Shown: positions 1-8,421 of the stretch, piece by piece
Numbering within the stretch: the stretch's first letter is position 1
Layout: each line of letters begins with the position of its first letter
NCBI GenBank assembly: GCA_030610325.1
Contig: JAUWRZ010000001.1
Coordinates: forward strand, 1 to 20,561
Direction: 5' to 3'
DNA length: 20,561 nt
From: Sulfurimonadaceae bacterium
Lineage (GTDB): Bacteria > Campylobacterota > Campylobacteria > Campylobacterales > Sulfurimonadaceae
Notes under the pieces: generated by a model
Seen by the model: the letters and a program-made list of their open reading frames with translations, nothing else
Told to the model about the DNA's origin: nothing
Database searches by the model: none
Position numbers and translations under genes: made by a program

Positions 1-677
1 ACTTTCTCCATGCGGTTATGTACTTTGGAGCGGATCTCTTTTTGCAATCTTGACGCCTCGATCTCTTCGATCAAAAAATCGATCAGCATCAAGAAGCGCT
101 GCTCTATATCATCTTCGATAAAGAGTGCATAGGCCTGCTCTTTCTTCAGCTTGACAGAACTACTGACAAGATCAGCAATACGATCATATTCATGGTTCTC
201 TTCTATGGTACGTAGCAGGTCAGCCGGAAAATAATTGCTTGTCTGGGAGAGCTTACGCACTTTTTCACGGAGCACTTCCAAGATAGCGTCCATCTTTAAA
301 GCCTGAATAGGTAACGGCTCGATGATATCGACATGAGCTCTAAGGATCTTTTTGTCTTCGATACGTTCCAGGACACGTCCACGGGCAAGTCCCTGAAACA
401 GTACTTTGATACGACCATCAGGTAGTGCGACTTTACGCATGATCGATCCGACCACTCCTGCATCATATAGTGCATCAAAATCACGCTCTGTCTCATGCTC
501 AGGCCGGGTAGGACAGACGATCACAAGTGAGTTATTATCGATCGCATCGGATGCAGCCGCCATATTACTCTCATCACTTAGAAAAAGTGGTGAGATCATA
601 AAAGGGTATAAAAAAAGCTCGTCTTCAGCTATTACCGGCAAGTCTGCCGGGAAAGAGCCATAGTTACTAAGTTGCAT
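1..677 (-). CDS. lon: Lon ATP-dependent protease, N-terminal part (runs off the left edge)
   Basis: The visible 225 codons start at the ATG complementary to 675–677 and stay open to the window edge. The translation begins MQLSNYGSFPADLPVIAEDE and continues through YPFMISPLF and DAGVVGSIMRKVALPDGRIKV, which is the substrate-recognition (LAN) domain of Lon. The helical region follows, with SNYFPADLL and a charged coiled-coil stretch. The AAA+ and Ser-Lys protease domains lie outside the window. Lon degrades misfolded and regulatory proteins in the cytoplasm. An AGGA lies 6 nt before the ATG. The gene follows bamD by 50 nt on the same strand, an order also known in Campylobacter. A hairpin at the bamD stop codon and a possible TATGAT −10 (699–694, minus) leave room for separate expression. 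Confidence in the family is high, although only the N-terminal third or less is visible. Confidence 0.93.
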   Translation of the reverse strand, partial: MQLSNYGSFPADLPVIAEDELFLYPFMISPLFLSDESNMAAASDAIDNNSLVIVCPTRPEHETERDFDALYDAGVVGSIMRKVALPDGRIKVLFQGLARGRVLERIEDKKILRAHVDIIEPLPIQALKMDAILEVLREKVRKLSQTSNYFPADLLRTIEENHEYDRIADLVSSSVKLKKEQAYALFIEDDIEQRFLMLIDFLIEEIEASRLQKEIRSKVHNRMEK

Positions 678-717
678 TGACTATCCTGTAAACATCATAT
701 TTTTTGGTCGGGTGATG

Positions 718-745
718 ATGACTGATCCTACTGCGGACCAGTCAT
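718..745 (-). terminator. 11-bp hairpin across the bamD stop codon
   Basis: In the minus-strand transcript, ATGACTGGTCC (745–735) pairs with GGATCAGTCAT (728–718) around a 6-nt loop, with a single G·U pair. The stem includes the last codons and stop of bamD. No U-run follows; the next bases are CATCACCCGACC. It may be a partial terminator, an mRNA-stability element or a processing site between bamD and lon. The structure is visible in the sequence; its role is inferred. Confidence 0.4.
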
Positions 746-1513
746 CTTACGCTCTATATCTTCTTGTTGCTCAAGGTCTGTATTGATCGAGAACCAGTCA
801 GACTCATCATCATTTCGCCGCGAGACGACACTCTGCGTATCGGGGATCAAGAAAGCATACCAGCTTGGCCCTCCCTCACCTTCAAACATCTCTTTATACC
901 AGGGGACGTCAGCGGGATCGACCTCATCCCAGTCTATCCATGGCTGCGGTTTAAGACTACGGTAGTAGTTTGTCCCCCCGGGTTTATCCAAACGTTCATA
1001 GAGACTCGCTATTGTCTCGTTTAAGGAGGCTTCTGCCAGATAGAGACGCAAGACCATCGTATTTACGACCGGTCCATATTTTGAATGCGGATCGTCTCGA
1101 CCAAACGCTTCACCGGCTTTGATCCCCTCTTGTATGAGCCCCTGGTCACGTCTGGGATTGGGAAGTGCCATATATTTTGCTTTTATCATCAAGAACTTAG
1201 CATACTCACGTTCATCAGCATCGGCATAACGCTTGACATACTCCGTAAGAAAGTGCTCGCTTAACAGATACTCTTCATAATACATATGTGACACAGCAAG
1301 AATAAGTGTCGCTTCATCAAGCAGAGGTGAACCAATATGCTCACTCTGTAGTGAGCTATAGTAGTCATCAGCCTTTTCCAGGTTGGCATCCCCTACCGCT
1401 TCGATCATCTTCTCATACCAATAAGCTGCAGGCTGATTATACTCCTCGATCTCCTTGCTACATCCGGCAAAAAGTATCAATAGTACAAATCCAGTGATTA
1501 TAGATCTAAACAT
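728..1513 (-). CDS. bamD: Outer-membrane assembly lipoprotein BamD (ComL/YfiO family)
   Basis: The protein has 261 aa. It starts with a lipoprotein signal, with lipobox LFAGC and acylated Cys at residue 18. A helical region of TPR type follows, for example LLDEATLILAVSHMYYEEYL and YLLSEHFLTEYVKRYADADE at about residues 60–105, then PNPRRDQG near residue 120. The length and helix-rich layout fit BamD, the lipoprotein of the BAM complex that works with BamA to insert β-barrel proteins in the outer membrane. The C-terminal 60 residues are acidic and look less conserved. The gene is divergent from fliW, and lon lies 50 nt downstream, as in Campylobacter. No strong Shine-Dalgarno precedes the ATG; the best match is TTGGAT, about 10 nt upstream. 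The family call rests on the lipobox, the motifs and the conserved neighbourhood. Confidence 0.87.
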   Translation of the reverse strand: MFRSIITGFVLLILFAGCSKEIEEYNQPAAYWYEKMIEAVGDANLEKADDYYSSLQSEHIGSPLLDEATLILAVSHMYYEEYLLSEHFLTEYVKRYADADEREYAKFLMIKAKYMALPNPRRDQGLIQEGIKAGEAFGRDDPHSKYGPVVNTMVLRLYLAEASLNETIASLYERLDKPGGTNYYRSLKPQPWIDWDEVDPADVPWYKEMFEGEGGPSWYAFLIPDTQSVVSRRNDDESDWFSINTDLEQQEDIERKMTGPQ

Positions 1514-1544
1514 CTAGGCAAATCCAAGTCTTTTATTGGCTGCT

Positions 1545-1553
1545 ATTCTACCA
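1545..1553 (-). promoter_or_regulatory. Extended −10 promoter for bamD(-lon)
   Basis: On the minus strand the sequence reads TGGTAGAAT, an extended −10 (TGn plus TAGAAT). It would start transcription near 1538 and give a leader of about 25 nt before the bamD ATG at 1513. The upstream sequence is T-rich with no good −35, which is usual for housekeeping promoters in this phylum. Confidence 0.5.
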
Positions 1554-1722
1554 AAATCCCTTTAAAAAATATAAAATAGCTTCAGATCATCGATAATATT
1601 GAAGTCATATCATATAAATGCCGATATATAGACCTGACTTTTACATACACTGTAAGGTACCGATGACACTTAAGACATCTAACGATGCTCTTCAGTGATT
1701 TTAGTGCTACCTTGTAGGAATA

Positions 1723-1731
1723 TGTTACAAT
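1723..1731 (+). promoter_or_regulatory. Extended −10 promoter for fliW-proC
   Basis: TGTTACAAT is an extended −10 (TGn plus TACAAT). The predicted start is near 1738, about 22 nt before the fliW ATG. It faces away from the bamD promoter in the 246-bp divergent spacer 1514–1759. I see nothing else convincing in that spacer and no σ54 or σ28 flagellar consensus, so fliW appears to be expressed as a housekeeping gene here. Confidence 0.45.
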
Positions 1732-1759
1732 TATGCCGATAAAACGTGATTGGAGATCT

Positions 1760-2152
1760 ATGCTATTTGACCTGAAGATGCCCTTGCTTGGCTTTGAATC
1801 GATTAAGAAGATGCGACTTGAGAAAGTCGACGATATCTTTATGCGCCTCAAAGCTCCCGATGCTGATGAACCCTCCTTCACACTGATCAATCCTTTTGTA
1901 CTCCGTGATTACTCCTTTGATATCCCTGTGTCCGTCCAACAACTCATGGGGATCAAAGAGAAAAGTAATCTTCTTATCTACAACATCATCGTCATCCAGA
2001 ACCCTATCGAAGACTCTGTCGTCAACCTTATTGCCCCTATTGTCTTCAATACAGACAATAATACGATGGCTCAGGTCATCATCAGTGATGCTTCACAATA
2101 CGGTATCGCCGAACCGATATCTACTTTTCTTGAGACGAAGACTGATGACTGA
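1760..2152 (+). CDS. fliW: Flagellar assembly factor FliW
   Basis: The protein has 130 aa. FliW binds flagellin in the cytoplasm and also antagonises the translational regulator CsrA, which couples flagellin synthesis to filament assembly. Family features are MPLLGFESIKKMRLEKVDD at residues 7–25, LINPFVLRDYSFDIP at 42–56, and NLIAPIVFNTDNNTMAQVI at 89–107. An in-frame ATG at 1733 exists, but it would add nine residues not seen in the family. The ATG at 1760 has GGAG four bases upstream and begins MLFDLKMPLLGFE, which fits FliW N-termini. The stop overlaps the start of proC by 8 nt, so the two are probably translationally coupled. The fliW–proC pairing opposite bamD–lon is also found in Campylobacter. 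Confidence 0.95.
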   Translation: MLFDLKMPLLGFESIKKMRLEKVDDIFMRLKAPDADEPSFTLINPFVLRDYSFDIPVSVQQLMGIKEKSNLLIYNIIVIQNPIEDSVVNLIAPIVFNTDNNTMAQVIISDASQYGIAEPISTFLETKTDD

Positions 2153-2909
2153 GACACTGACCTTCATCGGAAACGGAGCCATGGCACTTGCTCTGGCAAA
2201 AGGCCTCAAAAGTTCTTATGCTATTGAAGTGGTCGGACGTAGCGACAAACGACTTGCAGAGTTTGAAGAAGACCTTGGAAGCCCAGCAGAAAAATATCTT
2301 CTTGAGGACTTTGACATCTCTGGAAAGACTATCATCCTCTGTGTCAAACCTGCTAATATCTTAAGCGTTGGTAAACAGTTGAGGGGAAAAGCCTCACTGC
2401 TCTACTCCGTACTTGCCGGGACCACGATACAGACACTTACATCCAATATCGAGGCAGATGCCACAGTCCGGGCTATGCCAAACCTTGCAGCGACTGTGGG
2501 AAGGTCCATGACTACATTGACTGGCAATACAGCCAGTCAGGAACGTGCTCTGGCACTTTTTGATGCTATTGGCAGTACCTTGTGGGTAAATAGTGAGAAA
2601 GAGCTCGATATTGCTACTGCACTAGCTGGCAGCGGTCCAGCCTACCTGACACTGATCGCCGAAGCACTTGCTGACGGTGCCGTCAAGGAAGGCATCAAAC
2701 GTAGCGATGCTATGACCCTGATGCGCGGACTTTTTGATGGTTTTGCTGCCTTGATCCAGGATGAGCACCCTGCTCTACTTAAAGATGCCGTCATGAGCCC
2801 GGGCGGGACCACTGCGGCCGGCTACGCAGCACTGGAGAAAGCCGGCGTCCGTCATGGATGTATCGATGCTATCTCAAGTGCGGCAAAACGCGCAAAAGAG
2901 TTACAATAG
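2145..2909 (+). CDS. proC: Pyrroline-5-carboxylate reductase
   Basis: The protein has 254 aa. It reduces 1-pyrroline-5-carboxylate to L-proline with NAD(P)H, the last step of proline synthesis, in the cytoplasm. The N-terminus has the Rossmann dinucleotide-binding motif GNGAMA at residues 9–14. CVKPAN lies near 66–71 and AMPNLAATVG at 110–119. The C-terminal half carries ALAGSGPAY (159–167) and the family signature DAVMSPGGTTAAGYAALEKA (214–233). The open frame extends further upstream, but that stretch reads fliW out of frame. The ATG at 2145 directly precedes the Rossmann fold and sits inside the end of fliW. Length and motifs are complete, with no sign of damage. An imperfect stem (GAGAAG…CTTCTC) follows the stop but lacks a U-run. 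Confidence 0.97.
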   Translation: MTETLTFIGNGAMALALAKGLKSSYAIEVVGRSDKRLAEFEEDLGSPAEKYLLEDFDISGKTIILCVKPANILSVGKQLRGKASLLYSVLAGTTIQTLTSNIEADATVRAMPNLAATVGRSMTTLTGNTASQERALALFDAIGSTLWVNSEKELDIATALAGSGPAYLTLIAEALADGAVKEGIKRSDAMTLMRGLFDGFAALIQDEHPALLKDAVMSPGGTTAAGYAALEKAGVRHGCIDAISSAAKRAKELQ

Positions 2910-2974
2910 AGAAGCGGACGATCCCCTCTTCTCACTGCTTGACCATTATACCTTCCAGCTCACTTCATAGTAAT

Positions 2975-3018
2975 ATTATTTAACATTTAAGAATCAAATC
3001 AGTTTGGTCTAGTATGAT
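2975..3018 (+). promoter_or_regulatory. Promoter P1 of the first giant gene, with TTAAGAATC box
   Basis: A −10-like TATGAT lies at 3013–3018. The −35 position has no TTGACA. It carries TTAAGAATC (2987–2995), the right half of a tandem heptad TTTAACA–TTTAAGA (2979–2992). The same arrangement recurs upstream of the second giant, which supports a functional promoter that probably needs an activator at the −35 box. The leader from about 3025 to the ATG is about 90 nt. The rest of the 205-bp spacer 2910–3114 holds no other feature I can support. Confidence 0.5.
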
Positions 3019-3114
3019 TAAAGACAGTACAGATTTTTAGATGGATGGTCAAATAATGATATGTGTCTTACACTATGAGTTCTTCCATGCATCTTTTTCT
3101 AAGAAGGAGACATA

Positions 3115-6100
3115 ATGGATCACCCTAATATCTTTGGATCGACCCATAAAAACACACATTTAAGACTCTTATCTCTCTTACTCATGTTCTTAGCGACACT
3201 CTCATCCGCGACAATACTTGAAGTCAGGGTATCTGATGACAATGATGATGCAGAGGAGACTATCGCAGATGGCAGTATAGACCGAGGCAGCAGCGACCTT
3301 GAACTAGTCTATGATGGTTCCACCGGACAGGCAGTAGGTATAAGGTTTAAAAGTATCTCTATTCCCAGAGATTCCAATATCACACAGGCTTACATACAGT
3401 TTACTGTAGATGAGATAGACTCAAAAGATACCGATGTACTTATCTATGCAGAAGAGACAGACGATGCTTCAGCATACTCCTCGACCGACTTGGATATCAC
3501 CAGCAGAGCAAAGACATCTGCATCGGTTCCCTGGTCGATCCCGGTATGGGGCAGCAAAGGCACCTCAGGAACAGACCAGAGAACGCCTGACCTGACTGCT
3601 CTCATCCAAGGCGTAGTCAATAGAAGTGGCTGGAGTAGTGGGAATGACATAGCCTTTATCATCGAAGCTGGGTCAGGGTGTTCGTCCAGAGATTGCCAAA
3701 GGACAGCAGAGTCTTATGATGGGTCTGCTTCTCAGGCACCTCTGTTGCATATCGAATACACCTCTTCAGGAATAGATGACAGCTGTGATGACACACTTGA
3801 TACGAGTACAAATGATAGTTGTCCGGGAACTGTCATCACATTTCTAGATGGGGTGACGACTGACACGACAGGCTGTATTACCGGTTCATCTGAGCCTAGT
3901 GATCCAGAGTTCTACAAGTTTACTGCCGGTACCCACGGGACCCTTGATCTGACTACGTCTTCGCCAAACGATCATGATTTTCATATGAGCGTAGGGACAA
4001 GCTGTGATGGAGAGGAACACTACCCAGACACAACTGCTCAGAGTCACCTCATACCTACTATAGCACTCTCCCCAGGTGAGACGATCTACTTCTACGTAAA
4101 AGAGACAGGCAGTGATACCGATGAGTATAAGATCGACTTTGATTTCACACTAGCCCCCTTTGCTGCTAATGATGACACTGCCAATGTAAACTCTAACAGC
4201 AGTGTCACCATAGCTATTTTAGATAATGACTCACCCGGACAAGGGGAGATGATCGATACAGGAAGTGTCATCATGATCACCGATCCGACAAATGGTAGTG
4301 TAGTCATCAATGCTGACGGTTCTGTAAACTATACTCCAGATACTGATTTTGGAGGTTCAGACTCCTTCACCTATACCGTTGATAATAGTGCCGGAACTAC
4401 TTCAAATACTGCCACAGTCTCAATAGATATAGGTCTTTCCGGTGGCGAGCGGGATTTTACGGTCCGTAATCCCCTCGGGACCAGGAACATCATAGGTAAC
4501 TTCAAGATCGGCGGAAACATCAACTTATGTGCGACTTCAAGTACAGGCTATCCATGGTCTGATGGTTGCAAGAGCTCTCAGGACCTCTCTAACAGTACGC
4601 ATTCAGTCTATGTGGATGGCGATAGTGATGCATCCACGGTAAACTCATCGAGTTTTGAGCTGGACCTGGCAGCAGGTTCCGAGGTAGTATGGGCTGGGCT
4701 TTACTGGCAGGGGCATCTGCACAATAGCGATGAGAGTAAAGACTTTATGGATGATGAGACTATTAGCGGTGCTCCTGAGTATGACAGTGGCAGAAAGGGG
4801 CTTGACCTCTCTGTCAATAGCTACGAAGCAGAGAAAGTCCTCTTTAGCATAAAAGGTGAGGCTTATCAGGAGGTGACAGCCACTCAACTTGATTTTGATG
4901 GATTAGGCTATGGCGGATTTGTCGAAGTCACCTCTTTGTTAGACCTGAATGACCCAAATGGTGTCTACTGGCTGGCTGATATCAAGTCACATCAAGGTAT
5001 GGAGAGTGATCACGGTAACTTTGCAGCATGGTCACTGGTCATCATCTACTCCAACCCAAATGAGGAGTATAGAAACATCACCCTGTTTGATGGTTATACT
5101 ACTGTCGACAGCGGCTACTCGAGAGATCTTGTCATCGATGGTTTCCTGACTTCAAAAGTCCCTCCTATCGAGTCAAAACTGGCATTCTTCTCACTTGATG
5201 GTGATGGCGGGACCAACTCTCTCACCGTCGTCAGTCCCTCTAAAGGTGCGACTCAAGTATCTGGTCCAGATAATCCCGCCGACTCTCTTTTTAATTCGAC
5301 TATCCAGGGGGTGAACAACAGAGTCCCCGACCATCCAAGTCTCAGGCTTGACCTAGATATACTTGAACTCACCGATGTACTAGGTCCTTTTGAGACCAGT
5401 GCGATCTTACAGCCTCGTACGACCGGTGACCGTTACACAGCCTCTTACTTCATCATGTCGACACAACTCTATGTGCCAAAGTTCTGTTATGACTACTCTT
5501 ATCAACAGAACAACCGATTCTTCACCGAGGACAACAATGGTACATCAGCACCATTTATAAGTGGGGTCGTCGATACCGATTCAGATGTGACTGTCAGCAT
5601 CTATATAAGAAATCAGGAGGAGACTGATATCACAGCTGAGGACCTGACCATGGATATCAATGATATCAATACCTCGATGGCGACTTATGTACCTGACTCG
5701 GTCGAGATCACCTTTCCCAATGAGGTCATCCCTTTTCCCATCTTAGACAGCGCTCTATCGGTAGGAAATGCGGCAGGTATGGACTATATCCATGATATCG
5801 CACTTAGTGATATCGATGGGACTGAATCTATCTACACCTACTATAAGATAAGACCGACAAGCAATGAACTAAACATCTCCCTTGATATAGAGATCACCTA
5901 CACAATGATCTTCACCGATGCCTACGGAGGGACAGCACCGATGACCTACACCAGTATCCTCGGCGGTCCTGAGTTCCCTATGTGTACCGGGGCAAACTTC
6001 TCGTACGACCCACAATGGAGTATCTTCAATGTCGTTGACACCGAACTTTACGACCAATATTCAGCCTATACCATACCGACTCAAGTCGCTAAACGTCCTA

Positions 6101-8421
6101 CCAGTTTTGATGTAGTCTCATTTGACCCCGATGCTGTCAATACAGAAAAACATGTCACTTCACTGGTGGGTATTGAACTTATCGATGCGGGAGCTTATCA
6201 TGATATCAATGCTTCCTGTAATGAGCCCTCTTCCGCCATCAGTCCCCGCGTCTGGGTCTTTTTTGATGATAATGGGACAAAGAAGTCTTTTGACTCATCC
6301 GTCATAGACCTAGCTATCAAAGATGGATACGTCTCCGATCAGGTCTTCAGCCCTGGAGCCTCGACAAATATCAAAAGTGCTGCAGATTTCTATGCACATG
6401 CAAGAGAGAACGTAGCATTTAGAGTCGTCTATAATGTCCATAACGACAGCAATGAGAGTCTGCTTCAAGTCATCCGTGACCCCAACGATCCAAAGTATAT
6501 TCGAATCGACAACTTTTCCAACCTGACTGATACATATGGTAAACATTGTAAGCAACTCGTAAAAAATCCTAATAATAATGTCCTGACAGACCTGGTCGCT
6601 ACTGCCTGTTCTAACAATGGTAACAATAGCACTGAGGTAGACCTTGCGATCTGTATGGAGTGCCTATTTGGTTATAACACCCGCTATATCTGCTCACGAG
6701 ATAACTTCTCTATCCGTCCTGAGAGTTTCAACATCAAGCTTAGTGATGGGACAAAAGATGCCAATGCGACTACAGCAGTCAGCTTTGCTACTGATCATAC
6801 CGGTGTTCAGACTCCGGTAGTCGGACAAGTCGATATGGCTTCCGGGTACCCCTATCGATTTGATCTAAACTCGACCAGCCATATAGACAATAGTGCGACA
6901 CCAGGATATACCCGCTCTTTCACGCCTGTCTTTAGTGATGACAATGCCACCTTCGTATGGTCTCCAGGCGATCCTGGCGCAGTAGCAGCTAACTGTAATG
7001 ACACAAACTCAAAAGAGCAGATAGTCGACTTTGTGAATGGTATCGCACGTACAGATCTCAATGTCACTCAGGTGGGTGAGTATCTGTTTCAGATCGTCGA
7101 TTCTTCCTGGACACAAGTCGACTGGGACCCAGACTTTCGAAGCCATCATCATGAAGGGGGCGGAACAAATGATGCCTATTTCATCGATGGAGCTGATTGT
7201 GTGATCGGCAATAGTGATGTCCAAAGCAGTGCACAAGCCACTAGTTCAGGTACGACCTTATATTACAACGGCTGTTTGATAAAAAGCGAGCATACCAACA
7301 GTGATGCAGACCTGCTCTATAAGGATTATGATATTCTCTTCCATCCATATACCTTTGATCTCTCCGATATCGATGCATCTTACGGTGTAGGTGCGAACCC
7401 AGATCTTACCAATAGCTGGCTCTACATGAACAACATGGCCGATGATGATGCCAACCAATCGTTCCACCTGCGTGGCGATATCGCAGCCATCAGTGCTGAT
7501 GGTACCACTTTAAGCAATTTTGTCAGTGGCTGCTACGCCAGAGATATCAAACTGACTCTTGAGAACAATGCACCGGCATCTGCTTATCCGGATGTACCTG
7601 CACATACTTATAGGTTCTTTGATACAAATGCGACAGATATATTGGCTGATATCAACAGTACTTTGACCAGCACTGGCTCACTGCTTACACTGACAGACGG
7701 AAACTTCACAAAGAGTATGGCTGGTGTGACGACTATCGACCTCAACAGTAATTTCACCCGTGAAGTCAACAATAGTGTCAACCCGTTTACGGTCACCTTC
7801 GGAGACTTCGATATTGCATGTGACGACCCCCTTGAGTGTCAGATGCAAGCCGATCTTGATAGCTCTTTTCTCCCGGAAGGAAACCTGACACTCAATTCCA
7901 GTCTCACCTACTATTACGGCAGAGTCCATGCTCCACGTTACCGTATCAATGACAGTACTGGTACAGTAGACCTCTACTATGAGATCTACTGTGATCCCAA
8001 TACCAACATCAACCCTTGCCAGATAGGTAATCCTACCGATCACAATGTCACCATCCCCAACCGCATCCTGAGTATCGATGATATCCGATGGTACAGAAAT
8101 GAAGCACACACTTCTGAGGTCGAAGGTGATATCAATGCTTCCCTTCCACCCCGAGGTATCGATGATCTGACAGTAAACAGCAGAGTGGCATATGATCAGG
8201 CGACTTTTACTTATGATGAGTCCAAAGGGTACCCTTATAAGACCAAGATACAGGTACCTTCTGACTCTTGGCTTATCTATAACAAGTTCGACGCTGCCGC
8301 AAGGGTCAATTTCTTTGAACTCGAGTTCAACAGTGCCGGTAGTGTCGCCGGTAAGCACATCGGTGTCAGCAGCTCTGACTCCAACGCCTCCATAAATACT
8401 AACAGGAGAATACAGTGGTAA
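3115..8421 (+). CDS. Giant secreted tip-adhesin-like protein 1 (1768 aa, MshQ/PilY1-type context)
   Basis: I infer a surface or pilus-tip adhesin; no enzymatic motif is seen. A signal peptide ends near SSA (residue 32). Residues 36–216 form a β-sandwich module of secreted proteins (DDAEE, SSDLEL, QRTPDL, GWSSGN, AESYDGS). A pre-peptidase-C-like β-domain (about 220–347) and a cadherin/Ig-like repeat (349–440: AILDND, NADGSVNYTPDTDFGGSDSF) follow. Next is a module with NIIGNFKIGGNI, WAGLYWQG (526–533), AAWSLVIIY and RNITLFDG, a pattern known in secreted repeat proteins. Residues 781–1768 match the C-terminal region of the next gene. They include a CMEC cluster (1180–1183), CSRDNFSIRPESF and YYYGRVHAPRYR, faintly like MshQ/DUF6701. 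Twenty D/E-X-N-X-S/T sequons are present. GGAG lies 5 nt before the ATG. The gene has its own promoter and precedes its paralog by 243 bp. Confidence 0.8.
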   Translation: MDHPNIFGSTHKNTHLRLLSLLLMFLATLSSATILEVRVSDDNDDAEETIADGSIDRGSSDLELVYDGSTGQAVGIRFKSISIPRDSNITQAYIQFTVDEIDSKDTDVLIYAEETDDASAYSSTDLDITSRAKTSASVPWSIPVWGSKGTSGTDQRTPDLTALIQGVVNRSGWSSGNDIAFIIEAGSGCSSRDCQRTAESYDGSASQAPLLHIEYTSSGIDDSCDDTLDTSTNDSCPGTVITFLDGVTTDTTGCITGSSEPSDPEFYKFTAGTHGTLDLTTSSPNDHDFHMSVGTSCDGEEHYPDTTAQSHLIPTIALSPGETIYFYVKETGSDTDEYKIDFDFTLAPFAANDDTANVNSNSSVTIAILDNDSPGQGEMIDTGSVIMITDPTNGSVVINADGSVNYTPDTDFGGSDSFTYTVDNSAGTTSNTATVSIDIGLSGGERDFTVRNPLGTRNIIGNFKIGGNINLCATSSTGYPWSDGCKSSQDLSNSTHSVYVDGDSDASTVNSSSFELDLAAGSEVVWAGLYWQGHLHNSDESKDFMDDETISGAPEYDSGRKGLDLSVNSYEAEKVLFSIKGEAYQEVTATQLDFDGLGYGGFVEVTSLLDLNDPNGVYWLADIKSHQGMESDHGNFAAWSLVIIYSNPNEEYRNITLFDGYTTVDSGYSRDLVIDGFLTSKVPPIESKLAFFSLDGDGGTNSLTVVSPSKGATQVSGPDNPADSLFNSTIQGVNNRVPDHPSLRLDLDILELTDVLGPFETSAILQPRTTGDRYTASYFIMSTQLYVPKFCYDYSYQQNNRFFTEDNNGTSAPFISGVVDTDSDVTVSIYIRNQEETDITAEDLTMDINDINTSMATYVPDSVEITFPNEVIPFPILDSALSVGNAAGMDYIHDIALSDIDGTESIYTYYKIRPTSNELNISLDIEITYTMIFTDAYGGTAPMTYTSILGGPEFPMCTGANFSYDPQWSIFNVVDTELYDQYSAYTIPTQVAKRPTSFDVVSFDPDAVNTEKHVTSLVGIELIDAGAYHDINASCNEPSSAISPRVWVFFDDNGTKKSFDSSVIDLAIKDGYVSDQVFSPGASTNIKSAADFYAHARENVAFRVVYNVHNDSNESLLQVIRDPNDPKYIRIDNFSNLTDTYGKHCKQLVKNPNNNVLTDLVATACSNNGNNSTEVDLAICMECLFGYNTRYICSRDNFSIRPESFNIKLSDGTKDANATTAVSFATDHTGVQTPVVGQVDMASGYPYRFDLNSTSHIDNSATPGYTRSFTPVFSDDNATFVWSPGDPGAVAANCNDTNSKEQIVDFVNGIARTDLNVTQVGEYLFQIVDSSWTQVDWDPDFRSHHHEGGGTNDAYFIDGADCVIGNSDVQSSAQATSSGTTLYYNGCLIKSEHTNSDADLLYKDYDILFHPYTFDLSDIDASYGVGANPDLTNSWLYMNNMADDDANQSFHLRGDIAAISADGTTLSNFVSGCYARDIKLTLENNAPASAYPDVPAHTYRFFDTNATDILADINSTLTSTGSLLTLTDGNFTKSMAGVTTIDLNSNFTREVNNSVNPFTVTFGDFDIACDDPLECQMQADLDSSFLPEGNLTLNSSLTYYYGRVHAPRYRINDSTGTVDLYYEIYCDPNTNINPCQIGNPTDHNVTIPNRILSIDDIRWYRNEAHTSEVEGDINASLPPRGIDDLTVNSRVAYDQATFTYDESKGYPYKTKIQVPSDSWLIYNKFDAAARVNFFELEFNSAGSVAGKHIGVSSSDSNASINTNRRIQW
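5455..8421 (+). repeat. Tandem gene duplication, copy 1 (shared C-terminal region)
   Basis: This part encodes residues 781–1768 of the first giant, homologous to residues 533–1526 of the second. Conservation rises towards the 3′ end: about 80 of the last 100 residues are identical without gaps, and the final 80 nt differ at only a few sites. The promoter regions are also related, so the duplicated unit included upstream DNA. Confidence 0.85.

Noticed and set aside
1733..1759. Nine-residue extension of FliW from an earlier ATG
   Set aside because: The family N-terminus starts at MLFDLK, and GGAG lies before ATG 1760. The earlier ATG would fall just before the predicted transcription start at about 1738.
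1896..2144. Upstream extension of proC
   Set aside because: This part is fliW in another frame. The Rossmann fold begins directly after ATG 2145.
7678..8358. Long antisense open frame (226 codons) opposite giant gene 1
   Set aside because: It mirrors an Asp/Ile-rich coding strand, has no domain-like pattern, and lies within a well-conserved sense protein.
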